This document shows, piece by piece, positions 35,901 through 47,900 of a DNA stretch of 64,000 nt. The notes below the pieces were generated by a model. The model saw only the letters and a list, made by a program, of their open reading frames with translations, had not been told where the DNA came from and made no database searches. A program made the position numbers and the translations under genes. This DNA is from Coturnix japonica (taxonomy: Eukaryota > Chordata > Aves > Galliformes > Phasianidae), in NCBI RefSeq assembly GCF_001577835.2, contig NC_029516.1:70997221-71061220 (forward strand). The letters are read 5' to 3'. Each line of letters starts with the position of its first letter. Within the stretch, counting starts at the first letter, position 1.

Positions 35901-38900
35901 GCTGAATCTAAGTAAAGCCACACCCTTTTCAGGTCTATTAGCTTTCCGTAGCTCTGGTTTGGCTTTTATTTTTATTGGGAGTGGATTATCCTGTTCTAGA
36001 CTCCTTTTTGGACTTTGGAAGCCAAAAATAGAAGCAATAAGCAAGCTGGCTGCGTAAACGGGGTGACAACCTTCTCTGAAAGGCCTTTCATTTGTTCGGC
36101 AGTCTTCTTCCCCCTGCCTCCCTCTCCTGCCTCTTCCACTGTTACCTCAGTTTACATTTTTTGCAAGTTGCAGATAACCAGTTCGCTAAATTTAGAAAGC
36201 ACCAAGGATGCTTGAATAAGCCTGGGCCAGCTATCGCTTCAAAAGAGATTCTTGTTTCAGTCAGGCACATCCCTCTGGGGAGGGGACTATTGCTGCTTTA
36301 AAGCCGAATGAGGCTAGATTCTTTACAGCATTAAGAAATTTTGGGAATTTCCCCATTGTTCTCTGCTGTCTGCTCTAAAACTGGTGTTACAATGCTGGCT
36401 GTTCGTTATGTATATGGTATTAGTTTTACTCCTGAACTTTCTCCTCTGGAACTCAGCTTCTTTATGAGCTTTCTTTATAGCTGCTTCTTTCTTTAGTATG
36501 TATCAAAAAAGCAAAGTACAGCCTTCACAGCAAAAGCAAATGCTGTTCTCTCACGTAACTCAGTTAACTTCCACACAGTCTGAATTAAAGCCATTACAGT
36601 GAGAAGTAACAACTGTGTTATTGTAGCTCGGTTGGTAGGCTGCAGGTGGAGAATGCAGTTGCAAACATAATGAATAGGATTTGCATTTGTTCCCCCATGT
36701 GGAAGGTGCATGTGTATTTGTGTGTTTCCTGCAAGTGCTTAAGACCTTTAGGGCAGTGCCTGTAAGAGCCAGAGTATTAATGCTGATGTTCTGGGCATGC
36801 ATGTCCAGTTTCAGTAACTCTCCACGGCACCTCTGTAAAATTCCCATTTTCCATTCAGGATTTTGTGAATCACGCTTCACTCAGCTCTGATGTAGTGGGC
36901 TGCGTTGTGCTTGTGCGCCTTATGGACCAGAAACCACCTCTGAGTGTGTTTTTCCTCAGTAAACTGAGTTATATTACGTTGCTGAAAATTGCAAATGTAG
37001 TCCTAGGTTATTGTCAGGGGAAATGCTTCAGTAGAGGATGAGAAAACTGTGTGCTTGTTGTGCAGGGTTTTGTTTAGAGTGAAGTTTGGTTCAATTGTGT
37101 TTAAGGAAAATTAATGTGATGGAGTGCAAAGAAGAGCTAGTGTGGCTAGCAGCAGGAATTAAGAAGCCAGTGTTAAAGAAGAGCTGGGACTTTAGATAGA
37201 GTGAAAGCTGAATTGGCAGGTAGCTCTTCAAAAGATACAGGCTGTGGGTAAGGAATATCTGGCTCGCATCAACTACCTGAAAGGGCGCATATGGTAGCAA
37301 CTTAATTAATTTGGGTGGAAATCAGACAGAATGCATAATATGAGAAACAGTGATTGGCTTGGGAACAGCCTTGCAGTGATTGTTGTTGGAGTTGGCTCCA
37401 GTTGACTGGTACTCATCTTAGGTAAGGCAATGCCATGTAATTAAGAGGCCTGGTATGATTGAGCAGGAGGTCCCTGGTTCCTCCATATAAAAAAGGCAAC
37501 CCTGTAGGCTTGGGGAAGAGTTGGCTTGGAAAGCTGCGCCTGACAGAAAGGGGACCTTAAGACTGATGGGACAGTTGGCTGAATATTGAGCCAGCAGTGT
37601 GCCCAGGTGGTAAGAAGGCCAATGGCATCCAGGCTTGTATCAGTGAAACAGTCGTGAGGTGAGCAGGACTAGGGGAAGGAATCCTGCCCCTGCACTCAAG
37701 CACTGGTGATGCCTCACCTGAGTGCTGCCGTTCAGTTTTTGGCACTCAGTTAAGGAAAAGGACAGTGAGGTGCTGAAGCAGGTCCAAAGGAAGGCAACAA
37801 GGTGTAAGTCGCTTGGAGAATCTGCCCTGTGAGAGAAGCAACTGAAGGAACAGGGGTGTTAGGTGAGGGGGAGACCTTTATTGTCTCTTTCCAATAACCT
37901 GAAGGGATTGCTACAGTGAGAGTGGGGTTGATCTCTTCTTCACTGCTGACAGGACTAGGGAAATTGGCCTTCAGCTTGCACCAGGGTTGAGTTTAGGTGG
38001 ATTATCAAGAAACACTTCTTTACTGAAAGAGTTGTTAAGGCACTGGAATTAGGGCTTCACAGCGGACGGGGTTGAGTCACCATCCCTGAATGTGCTTTAG
38101 AAACCATTTGGGATTGAGATGCTCAGGGATGGTGGATTAGTGGAAGTTGTTAGAGTTAAGTACTATGGTTAGATTGTGGTTTTGGACTCAATGATCTTTT
38201 AAGGTCTTTTCCAACTTGAGCAATTCTGTGTTTCTATGGAAAATGATTCCTTGTGTTTGGGTGACTTTGGGAAGCTGTTCTCATTGAACCACAAGCTTGG
38301 TGATGCTTACAATGAATTACAATTCTGCTACCTCCAAGGGGTTGTATTTGGAATTGCCAGTAATAACTGTGTTATCTTCTGAAGAAAGTTGATTGGAATA
38401 TGGAATAAAATCTATTTAAGGAATGATACCTGAGTGCTTCAGGTGTTCTTATGTGCTAATTTGAGGTTTGTGCATTTAATTTTTGTCTTTGCAGGCACTG
38501 AAAGATTAGGTATTTCTGTTACAGATCTCTGAGCTGGAATACACAGCTGATACAGTAAATTTTATGTGATTGTTTTGGCTAAGAAGTAACTAGAAAATTC
38601 TGTCAACTTGTAACGAAGCTTTAAATAAACCAAGCAATTTGCCTCTCACTCCAGGGGAAAGGAAGGGGATGAGCATCTGGTGTACTTCCTTCTAGGCACT
38701 TTGTCTTGGATATTTTGTGGCTGGGGTGGTTTTAAGCCCTTATATTTGAAGTGCACGCTGTTCTATATGTTGAGGTTGAGTGTGAGTTCGCTGAACGGTC
38801 CCTGTGCTTTCTCTTGTATCTTTTTGGCTTTTTTCCTTTTTTCCCAGTAAGCAATTTAATGTGGGGACTAAGGCTGGCTCTTCTGCTCAAGAAGCAGTTC

Positions 38901-41900
38901 TGCCTCTGCAGCTTTTTTTTCCCCCCCTCTTTGTTTGACAGAATTTATGTTGGTAAACCCAATCAAGGGACCACATGTGAGTTAAAACTAAAACTTTAGT
39001 TTGGTGCTCTATGGCACTTTTTGCTGTTGCCTGTCTTCGCAAACTGGAAACTCCTACATGGTGTTATGTCTCCCTTTTCTTGTGGCTCATTTATTTTGGC
39101 CTTCAAATGCTTGACGTGCGATAGATGTGTTGCGATGCTATTTAAATCAACTTAGTGCTGCATATTAAAGTAATTTATGGTTTGAATATGTGGTATTCAA
39201 ACAAACTTAAGAACATTAAAATCAGGTTTGCTGTTTAGTGGTTCTTCAAATTTCGGTTCACAACTGTCTTCCAGGATGTCTCACTGGCCCCTTGCTGTAA
39301 TTCTCACCCTAAGAAGAAACAAGCTAGTTGGCAGAGCAACAGGAGATGGACGAAGGAGATGTAGGAGACACAATTAATGTAGCAATGTAGGTGAGAGGCT
39401 GGGGAGCCCAGGGCTCAGGCAAATTAGTCAGCAGTACTTTTCAGCTGTGCACTACTTGGAACAGTTTCTCGTGCAGCAGGTCCTGCAGCCTGAGAAGGTG
39501 TGTTGTTGGTTCAGTAGTTTATATAGCTGTTATTGCCTGCCTTTCTGGACTGATTACTTAATCCAGTATTGCCTTGATTACCTGGAAACTGCTAGACGGC
39601 CTGTAGTAGGCCGGGTCGTCTTGGCCTTGTCTCCTCAACCACGCCTTCTGTGTGAGTTTCTGGCAAAGGTGTTGCAAGCCCTCCAACTGTGCCTACATAG
39701 CCAACTTACCTTACCTCATCTTCATCAAAGCATCCAACACTAGTAGGAAGCAGATGGCAAAAACGAAAAATAATACCTGCGCGATAATAGAATACGTGCA
39801 TAGGTATTCCTTTCGGTAAACAGAAGGCAAAAACAATAGACCGCAGCATACTAACCTTTTACACTTATACAAAGTCGAACCATAAGCTGGCATAATAAAA
39901 GACCGTTCAGCGTAGTGTTACTCGAGTCTGCCCTGAGGCCCTGAAAAACCTTACTGATGTAAAAAATAAAAAGGTATCAACCAAAGGTTAGTATACTTGG
40001 TTAGAATAAATTTTACCAAGAGGTCTGTAAGCGGTCGGGGAGAAATGTGAGAGGTTTTTCTCTTCCTTATCGACCTGGTTTGCAGCTAATCATGATTAAT
40101 TAATGGGCAAGATAGAGAACCTGTCCCTTTGGCGTCAACTTGAAGGCAGAAAATAAACCTTCTAGTGCTACTTGAGTGGGCTTTTACTCGAATATACAAC
40201 ACTCAACACAATTTAGGCTGGAACCCAATGCACTGGTGTACTTGTGTTCAAACTAGTTGTTCTTGCTTCTCAAGTCACCACGGGAAGAATGACTTACAAT
40301 GTGAGGAATCAAATAAAATTGATGCACTTATTCACCTGTGGCAGTGGCACACACTTACATGAAAATTAATAGGCATTACACATGAGTTTTGCTGCTGCAC
40401 ATAACGTTATTAACAATGTATGGTGGCTAGGCACTTCGTGTTCGTAAGCCATGAAACTTTAAATTAATTACCCTGCCACCATGTCAGACAAAGTACTGCA
40501 TATATCTTGGGTCTCTACCAATCAGCCTTAAGAATCCTTCACATTTAAGATTATCTACAGAGGTTTAGTAATTCATACTGAGATGTATCTCAATCACTAT
40601 ACCATTAAGTAAGCGCAACAATCAATAAGGGTAATATGCGAGTGTAGCAGTAGTAGGCCTCAAACTCCTGGTTTACTACGCACTGATTATATTATTAGTT
40701 TATTTGTGCAGGTTAAAGCAGCCACTAGTATTGAAAGTGAATTTTGTGGGTTGAACGCTGCAGTTCATCGGATGTATTGAACTGATCAATTGGTGTGGAG
40801 CAAGTCTCTAAATAGTAAAGAAACATTTTAGTATGTCCGTAGAAAATTTTGGATAGTGTGTCAATGAGTTGAAGCATGTTATTGATTTAAGTTCCAGTAG
40901 CCGCGATCGTAAGCTGGGAGATGTGACACCCCCACAACTTAAACAGCTGAAGGCATAACAAGTCATCTTATTTCACTACAACAACAAGTTCTACAAGGAC
41001 AGATACTGGAGAAGATGGCGAACATAGCCAATTAAGTATCTATGTTCTTGCCAGCGAAAACATGGGCTAAGATGAGTGCCGTCCAATGCTTTTGAGTTAG
41101 CAAACGATTCTCATCTTTTTGCCTTTAATGTAACAAAAAAATAAAGATCTCTCGTNNNNNNNNNNNNNNNNNNNNNNNNNCCCGTCCTTGGAGGTGTTCA
41201 AGACCAGGTTGGACGGGGCCCTGGGCAACCTGATCTAGTAAATGTGTATGTTTGGTGGCCCTGCCAGGCAGGAGGGTTGGAACTACATGATCCTTGAGGT
41301 CCCTTCCAACCCGGGTCATTCTGTGTGTGATTCTGTGTATGCTAGAATTAAAACCAAAATCCAGTTTAAATGCAATCAGAGATCGAAAGGACTAGATTAA
41401 CACATCAGAAGGAAAACATTAAATCGCGCTGGGTTACTCCAGAACAAAAGCAAATTGTTTTGTCAAGCTACAAAGATCAGAGTGCTTTCAGAAGACAGGT
41501 CCCAGAATAGATCTAAAGCTTCAACTCTGGCATATAGAAAGTAATGCCTTGCTTGAAGGGATTGCATCTGTCTTCAGTATTTAATTCAGAATTGTGGGCT
41601 GGTTCTTTGGAGCAAACTACTCCATCTGAGTGTCTTCTATTTGGGAGCATGTGTGTTACATAGTAACACGCAAACCATGAAACACAGAGAGCATTTGGGA
41701 GCACATCCCTTGTCTCCTGAATGGTTTTAGTAATTTAGAAACCCATAATGTTTCCTCCCCTTCCCCCCCTCCCTTTTATTTTCCCCTTAATCACGATTAG
41801 AAAAACTAAGGTAATTCCTTATTCTCTCAGTGAACGTCATGAATCTCTAGAGGGCCGCTTTTTTTTCTCATTTATTGCATTCATAATTGTTGTTATTGTT

Positions 41901-44900
41901 AGTTCTGGAATTTGAGAATCTATTTTAGACTGTGTTTGCTTGAGGAAAAATAGCAATGGGAAGGACTCAAGTCATGTTGTCTGGAGCAAACTGACTGTCC
42001 TTTATTGCTTTCACAGTGCCAATTCACTTGTTGCTGAGTAACTTTGAATTGAGCATTTGCTGATGACTGTCTATGGTGTTTTGAGGCTTTGCAGTACAAG
42101 TGTTCTCCTGATCTGTTTTAGTTCACAAGAAGCCTGTGAGAAGTCCAGCTTTTTCCCATTGCCCTTATCTCAAAGTCACGTTACCCAAGGGATGCAGTGT
42201 GTGTGCTCTATCACATGCTCTAACCACTGTGCAAGTGGGAGTGTTACACTGCATGCGCTGTGTATGAGCTGTGTTGTGAGCAAGGCCCTGCACCTGTGAT
42301 CCTGTGCAAGGGTGTTGTTTTGTGCTGTGGACCAGAGGCTGCCCTGGCCTTGCTGGTGGTATTATATGGCAGCATACATTGGCCACATGATGAAAAATAG
42401 CTCAAAGCAGGGAATTGGGTCATGTATGGTACCACTGTCTTAAAAAGTCATGCTTAGTTTTTTGTTCTTTATATATATTCTATATATATATATATATATA
42501 TATCAGAAGGCTGCCTCCAAGTTTCTGTGTGCTGCAGTTCAGTACATCTTACAGTCTCCAGGGGTTCTGCTCGCTGGCTACAAAGCCTCCAGACCAGCCC
42601 CATGCAGAAGCAATTGCTGCAATGGAATGTCATGGTGCTGGCTAGTGCTACTTTAGCTGGCTGTAGAAATGGCACCACAGCTGGAGAATGTCTAATGTAA
42701 CAGCGAAGTGCCAATTCAGCATATTTAAATGCAATGGATAGTTATAGGTAAGGTCTCATACCTCTAACTAAGCATTTAGAGGCCCTGTAGCCGTATGTGC
42801 TTTGCACAAGAACAGGGACTATTCTTCACTCCTTCCCAAGTTAGCGTTACAGAGCTTAGATAGATCTATTGATTTGTCTTTACACAGATTAAGATGCACT
42901 GTGAGGTAGGAAGGACTGGCAGGAGAGGACAAGAGAAGTCAGATGTCTTTACTTGTTTGAGAGCTGATGAAGAAGTGTGTTGGTCCCTTGCATCCCTTCT
43001 TCTCTAGGTAAGGCAGGCAACTTCAGGATTCCTTTCTGTTCCCTGTTACAAGAGGGTGAGAGATGAAGTGATCCATGTGTTCTTCCTGGGAGCTTTAGAA
43101 GAGCAGAAGTTTTCCAGGAGGGAGACTTAAGGTGGGGGTGATAAGAGAGAAGTCTGTAAAGACGACTTGCTCGTTGTTTGAAGACTCCTGTACTTGACGA
43201 CCTGAGAATGGAGAAGTAGAGCATTGAAATGGGGTAACTGTGCCTTTGTATCAAAGAAAGTGTTATTCAATTAATTCATTAAAGAAAGGAAATGAAATGA
43301 GGCTTTATAGAAAATAGAAACAAACCCACTTTCATAATGCTGTCACTAGGGCACTAAAACGAAGGTATTTCAGTTTTCCTGAGGGTGGAGATACTGTGTT
43401 AGGGAAGAGAATGAGAGCAGTAGAAGAGTGTCATGCAGCACAGTTAGTTCTCAATGTATGAAATGCTTCCTGAGCTCACATGACCTCCTTCTTCCCATTA
43501 TTTCCTGGACTCTGTTTCATATTTGGTTGGTTCTTAGCAGGCTTGAATCAGTTCTATATGGAGAGGTTAACTATGTACAAGAAATGTCTTTTAGCCATTC
43601 AGATTTGTGTAAATAAGGCACTTGGTGAACCCAAGATTGCTAATGATTTGAATCTGAAGGTAAACTTTACCTCTGCTGTTACCTGAAGATCATTAAGTAC
43701 TTTATGAATGTTAATTAGTGAAGATTCATGATTTCCTAGGAGGTGAATAAGGATTGTAATTTTCATATTCAGGAACATTGAGGGTATGGAAGGGGGCTGT
43801 AATTTATAAGCATTCCAGGAGTTTTGGTTGTGGAGCCACAAAAAAATGTGGAGTTATTTCAAACTGGTGAAGTATTCCTGCTTTGACTGCGATTGTGGCT
43901 AAGAATCACAGAATCACAGAATGACCCGGGTTGGAAGGGACCTCAAGGATCATGTAGTTCCAACCCCCCTGCCTGGCAGGGCCACCAAACATACACTTTT
44001 ACTAGATCAGGTTGCGCACGGCCGTCCAACCTGGTTCTTGAACACCTCCAAGTACAGGGCATCCACAACCTCCCTGGGCAGCCTGTTCCAGGGCCTAACC
44101 ACTCTCCTAGTGAAGAACTTCCCCCTAACATCCAACCTAAATCTTTCCTCTTTTAACTTAAAACCATTTCCCCGAGTCCTGCTATTGTCAGCCCTTTCGA
44201 AGAGTTTACTCCCCTCCTGGGTGTAAGTTCCCTTCAGGTATTGAAAGGCTGCAATATCTGAATGTGCTCGTGAGCTCACCTGGCTAATAAGGAGAAGTGC
44301 TTAGACTAGCAGTGGGGAGTTAGGATTTCTGGCAGCTCTTTATCTGCTCTATGATCACAGACAAATTGTTTCCTCTTTCGCTGTACGTGGGACAGGCAAA
44401 TGTAATACAATAGGCCTTCAGCTCATGAGATGCTTTCAAGAAGCAGCATTGTGAGCTGCTAAGTGATGTTATGTATGGCTGCTTTTCTCTTCTAGACCAG
44501 CAATAACTTATTTCTGTTAGTTCTGAGTTCAGATTTGTCAGCTGCATGTGGTGATTTCTGTTCTTTGTATCCAACTACAAAATGACATCTCAGTTTTCTC
44601 AGGAAAGTTTATTTTTTTGACACATCTTGAAATGATCTCACTGTCTTCCTCTTGCACTTGCATAACCAGGCAGCTGAGACTCTTTGTGACAGCATTGCTG
44701 CTGTAACCTTAGGGTTGTTATTGGTGTGGTTGTTTGGTGTGCTGTATGATGGTCCAGTCTTCTAGGCTGAAGAACAAATTGTCCGCATATAATGAAGATA
44801 CTTTGACTGTAATAATATGTTAAAGACATAGAGCTGTTGGAAAGGGTCCAGAGGAGGGCCACGGAGATGATCAGGGGGCTGGAGCACCTCCCCTATGAGG

Positions 44901-47900
44901 ACAGGCTGAGGGAGTTGGGCTTGTTCAGCCCGGAGAAGAGAAGGTTGCGGGGTGACCTCATTGCAGCCTTTCAGTACCTGAAGGGAACTTACTCCCAGGA
45001 GGGGAGTAAACTCTTGGAAAGGGCTGACAATAGCAGGACACGGGGAAATGGTTTTAAGTTGAAAGAGGGAAGATTTAGGTTGGATGTTAGGNNNNNNNNN
45101 NNNNNNCTTTACTAGGAGAGTGGTTAGGCCCTGGAACAGGCTGCCCAGGGAGGTTGTGGATGCCCCGTCCTTGGAGGTGTTCAAGGCCAGGTTGGACGGG
45201 GCCCTGGGCAACCTGATCTAGTAAAGGTGTATGTTTGGTGGCCCTGCCAGGCAGGGGGGTTGGAACTACATGATCCTTGAGGTCCCTTCCAACCTGGTTT
45301 GTTCTGTAATTCTGTAATGCACCATTTGCTTTCTGTTGTAAGGGAGAGGGGGCTGCTATTGTCTGAACTATGTTTTGTGGAATTAGATAAGATTCCAGCA
45401 AAACCTCTTTGCATCTAGATCCCTTTGAACTGTGCATCTTGGGAGAAGTCTTCTGTTAATTCTGTTTCTGACACTACCTGGATTTTTTTGAGCACATCAC
45501 TGTGCTGTTCTATAATGCATCACAGCTGGGCATAACTTGCAGCAGGATATCAGGTGTTGTGTGAGTACGTGCTCAGCAATAACTCAGAGTAAAGGAGGCT
45601 GGGGCTCAGAAACGTATTAGACTTGCACTCATCTTTCTGACTTTTTGGATGATTAAAGCAGAGCAGATTTATAGCCAGCAGATCTTCTAGATAATTGGAG
45701 ACATGCCAGTCTGCCCACAAGACCTAGACTATCTTATGTGCCTAGCAGGACAGCTCATCTGTTTAAAGAATAAGAACTTATATTAAGAAAAAAAATCTAG
45801 AGAGGCTCTTTTGGCTTTGGAGCTGAATCTAAGTAAAGCCACACCCTTCAGGTCTATAGCTTTCCTAGCTCTGGTTTGGTTTTATTTTATGGGAGTGGAT
45901 TATCCTGTCTAGACTCCTTTTTTGACTTGGAAGCCAAAATAGAAGCAATAAAGCAAGCTGGCTGCGTAACGGGGTGACAAACCTTCTCTGAAGTCCTTTC
46001 ATTTGTTCGGGCAGTCTTCTTCCCCCTGCTCCCTCTCCTGCCTCTTCCACTGTACCTCAGTACATTTTGCAAGTTGCAGATACAGTTCAGCTAAATTTAG
46101 AGCACCAGATGCTTGAAATAAGCCTGGGCCCAGCTATCGCTTACAAAGAGATCTGTTTCAGTCAGGCACATCCCTCTGGGGAGGGACTCATGCTGCTTAA
46201 AGCCGAATGAGGCTGAGATTCTTACAGCATTAAGAAATTTGGAATTTCCCCATTTTTCTCTGTGTCTGCTCTAAACTGGTGTACAATGCTGGCTGTTCGT
46301 GTAATGGTATTAGTTTTACTCCTGAACTCTACCTCTGGAACTCAGCTTCTTATGAGCTTCTTTATAGCTGCTCTTCTTTAGTATGTATCAAAAAGCAAAG
46401 TACAGCCTTCACAGCAAAAGCAAATGCTGTTCTCTCACGTAACTCCAGTTACTTCCACCAGTCTGAATTTAAGCCATTACAGGAGAAGTAACTCAACTGT
46501 GTTATTGTAGCTCCGTTGGTAGGCTGCAGGTGGAGGAATGCAGTTGCAACATAATGAATAGGATTGCATTTGTTCCTGTGGAAGGTGTGTACTTTGTGTG
46601 TTTCCTGCAAGTGCTTAAAGGACTTTAGGGCAGTGCCTGTAAGAGCCAGAGTATTAATGCTGATGTTCTGGGCATGCATCCAGTTTCAGTAACTTCTCCA
46701 CGGCACCTCTGTAAATTCCCATTTCCATCAGGATTTTGTGAATCACGCTTCACTCAGCTCTGATGTAGCTGGGCTGCATTGCTGTGCGCCTTATGGACCA
46801 GAAACCACCTCTGAGTGTGGTTTTTCCTCAGTAACTGAGTTATATTACGTTGCTGAAATGCAAATGTAGTCCTAGGTTATGTCAGGAAAATGCTTCCAGT
46901 AGAGATGAGAAAAAGCTGTTGCTGTTGTGCAGGGTTTGTGTTTAGAGTGAAGCTTTGGTCAATTGTGTTTAAGGAAAATTAATGTGATGGAGTGCAAAGA
47001 AGAGCTAGTGTGGCAGCAGCAGGAATTAAGAGCCAGTGTTAAAGAAGGAGGCTGGGATCTTTAGATAGAGTGAAAGCTGAATGGCAGGGTAGCTCTCAAA
47101 AGATACAGGCTGTGGGTAAGGAATATTGGCTCGCATCAACTACTGAAAGGGCGTATGGTTAGAACTTGAATTAATTTGGGTGGAAATCAGAAGAATGCAT
47201 AACTATGAGAACAGTGATGGCTTGGGAACAGCCTTGCAGTGATGTTGTTGGAGTGGCTCCAGTTGACTGGTACTCCATCTAGGTAAGGCAATGCATGTAA
47301 TAAGAGGCCTGGTATGATGAGCCAGGAGTCCCTGGTTCCTCCATATAAAGGCAACCCTGTAGGCTTGGGGAAGAGTGGCTGGAAAGCTGCCTGACAGAAA
47401 GGGACCTTAGACTGATGGACAGTTGGCTGAATATGAGCCAGCAGTGTGCCCAGGTGGCTAAGAAGGCCAATGGCATCCAGGCTTGTATCAGGAACAGTGT
47501 GGTGAGCAGGACTAGGGAAGGAATCCTGCCCCTGCACTCAGCACTGGTGATGCCTCACCTTGAGTGCTGCGTTCAGTTTTGGGCACCTCAGTACAGAAAG
47601 GACAGTGAGGTGCTGAAGCAGGTCCAAAGAAGGGCAACAAGGCTTGTGAAGGGCTTGGAGAATCTGCCCTGTGAGAAGCAACTGAAGGAACAGGGGCTGT
47701 TTAGGCTGAGGGGAGACCTTATTGCTCTCTTCCAATACCTGAAGGATGCTTACAGTGAGAGTGGGGTTGATCTCTTCTCACTGCTGACAGGACTAGGGGA
47801 AATGGCCTCAGGCTGCACCAGGGTGAGTTTAGGTTGGATATCAAGAAACACTTCTTTACTGAAAGAGTTGTTAAGCACTGGAATAGGCTTCACAGGGAGG

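Larger units (their letters stand above)
31038..41155 (+). repeat. Direct repeat copy A (noisy contig end)
   Basis: This segment aligns throughout with 41181-50670. Landmarks recur in the same order: CR1 tail, an 'aatgcaatcagagatcgaaa' block, an AT microsatellite, a minus CR1, a plus CR1, an older CR1, and NAA50 exon 2. The copies differ mainly by one- to few-base insertions and deletions scattered every few tens of bases. Copy A is about 6% longer, and its quality falls off visibly from about 39.7 kb towards the gap at 41156. This fits an unpolished long-read contig end, not an evolved duplication. No gene other than the NAA50 intron is seen. Confidence 0.9.

Noticed and set aside
45887-46072. 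Short minus-strand frames around 45.9 kb (also 35.9 kb) resembling a shared small protein
   Set aside because: They recur only because the intron segment is duplicated. Frame and length change between the copies.
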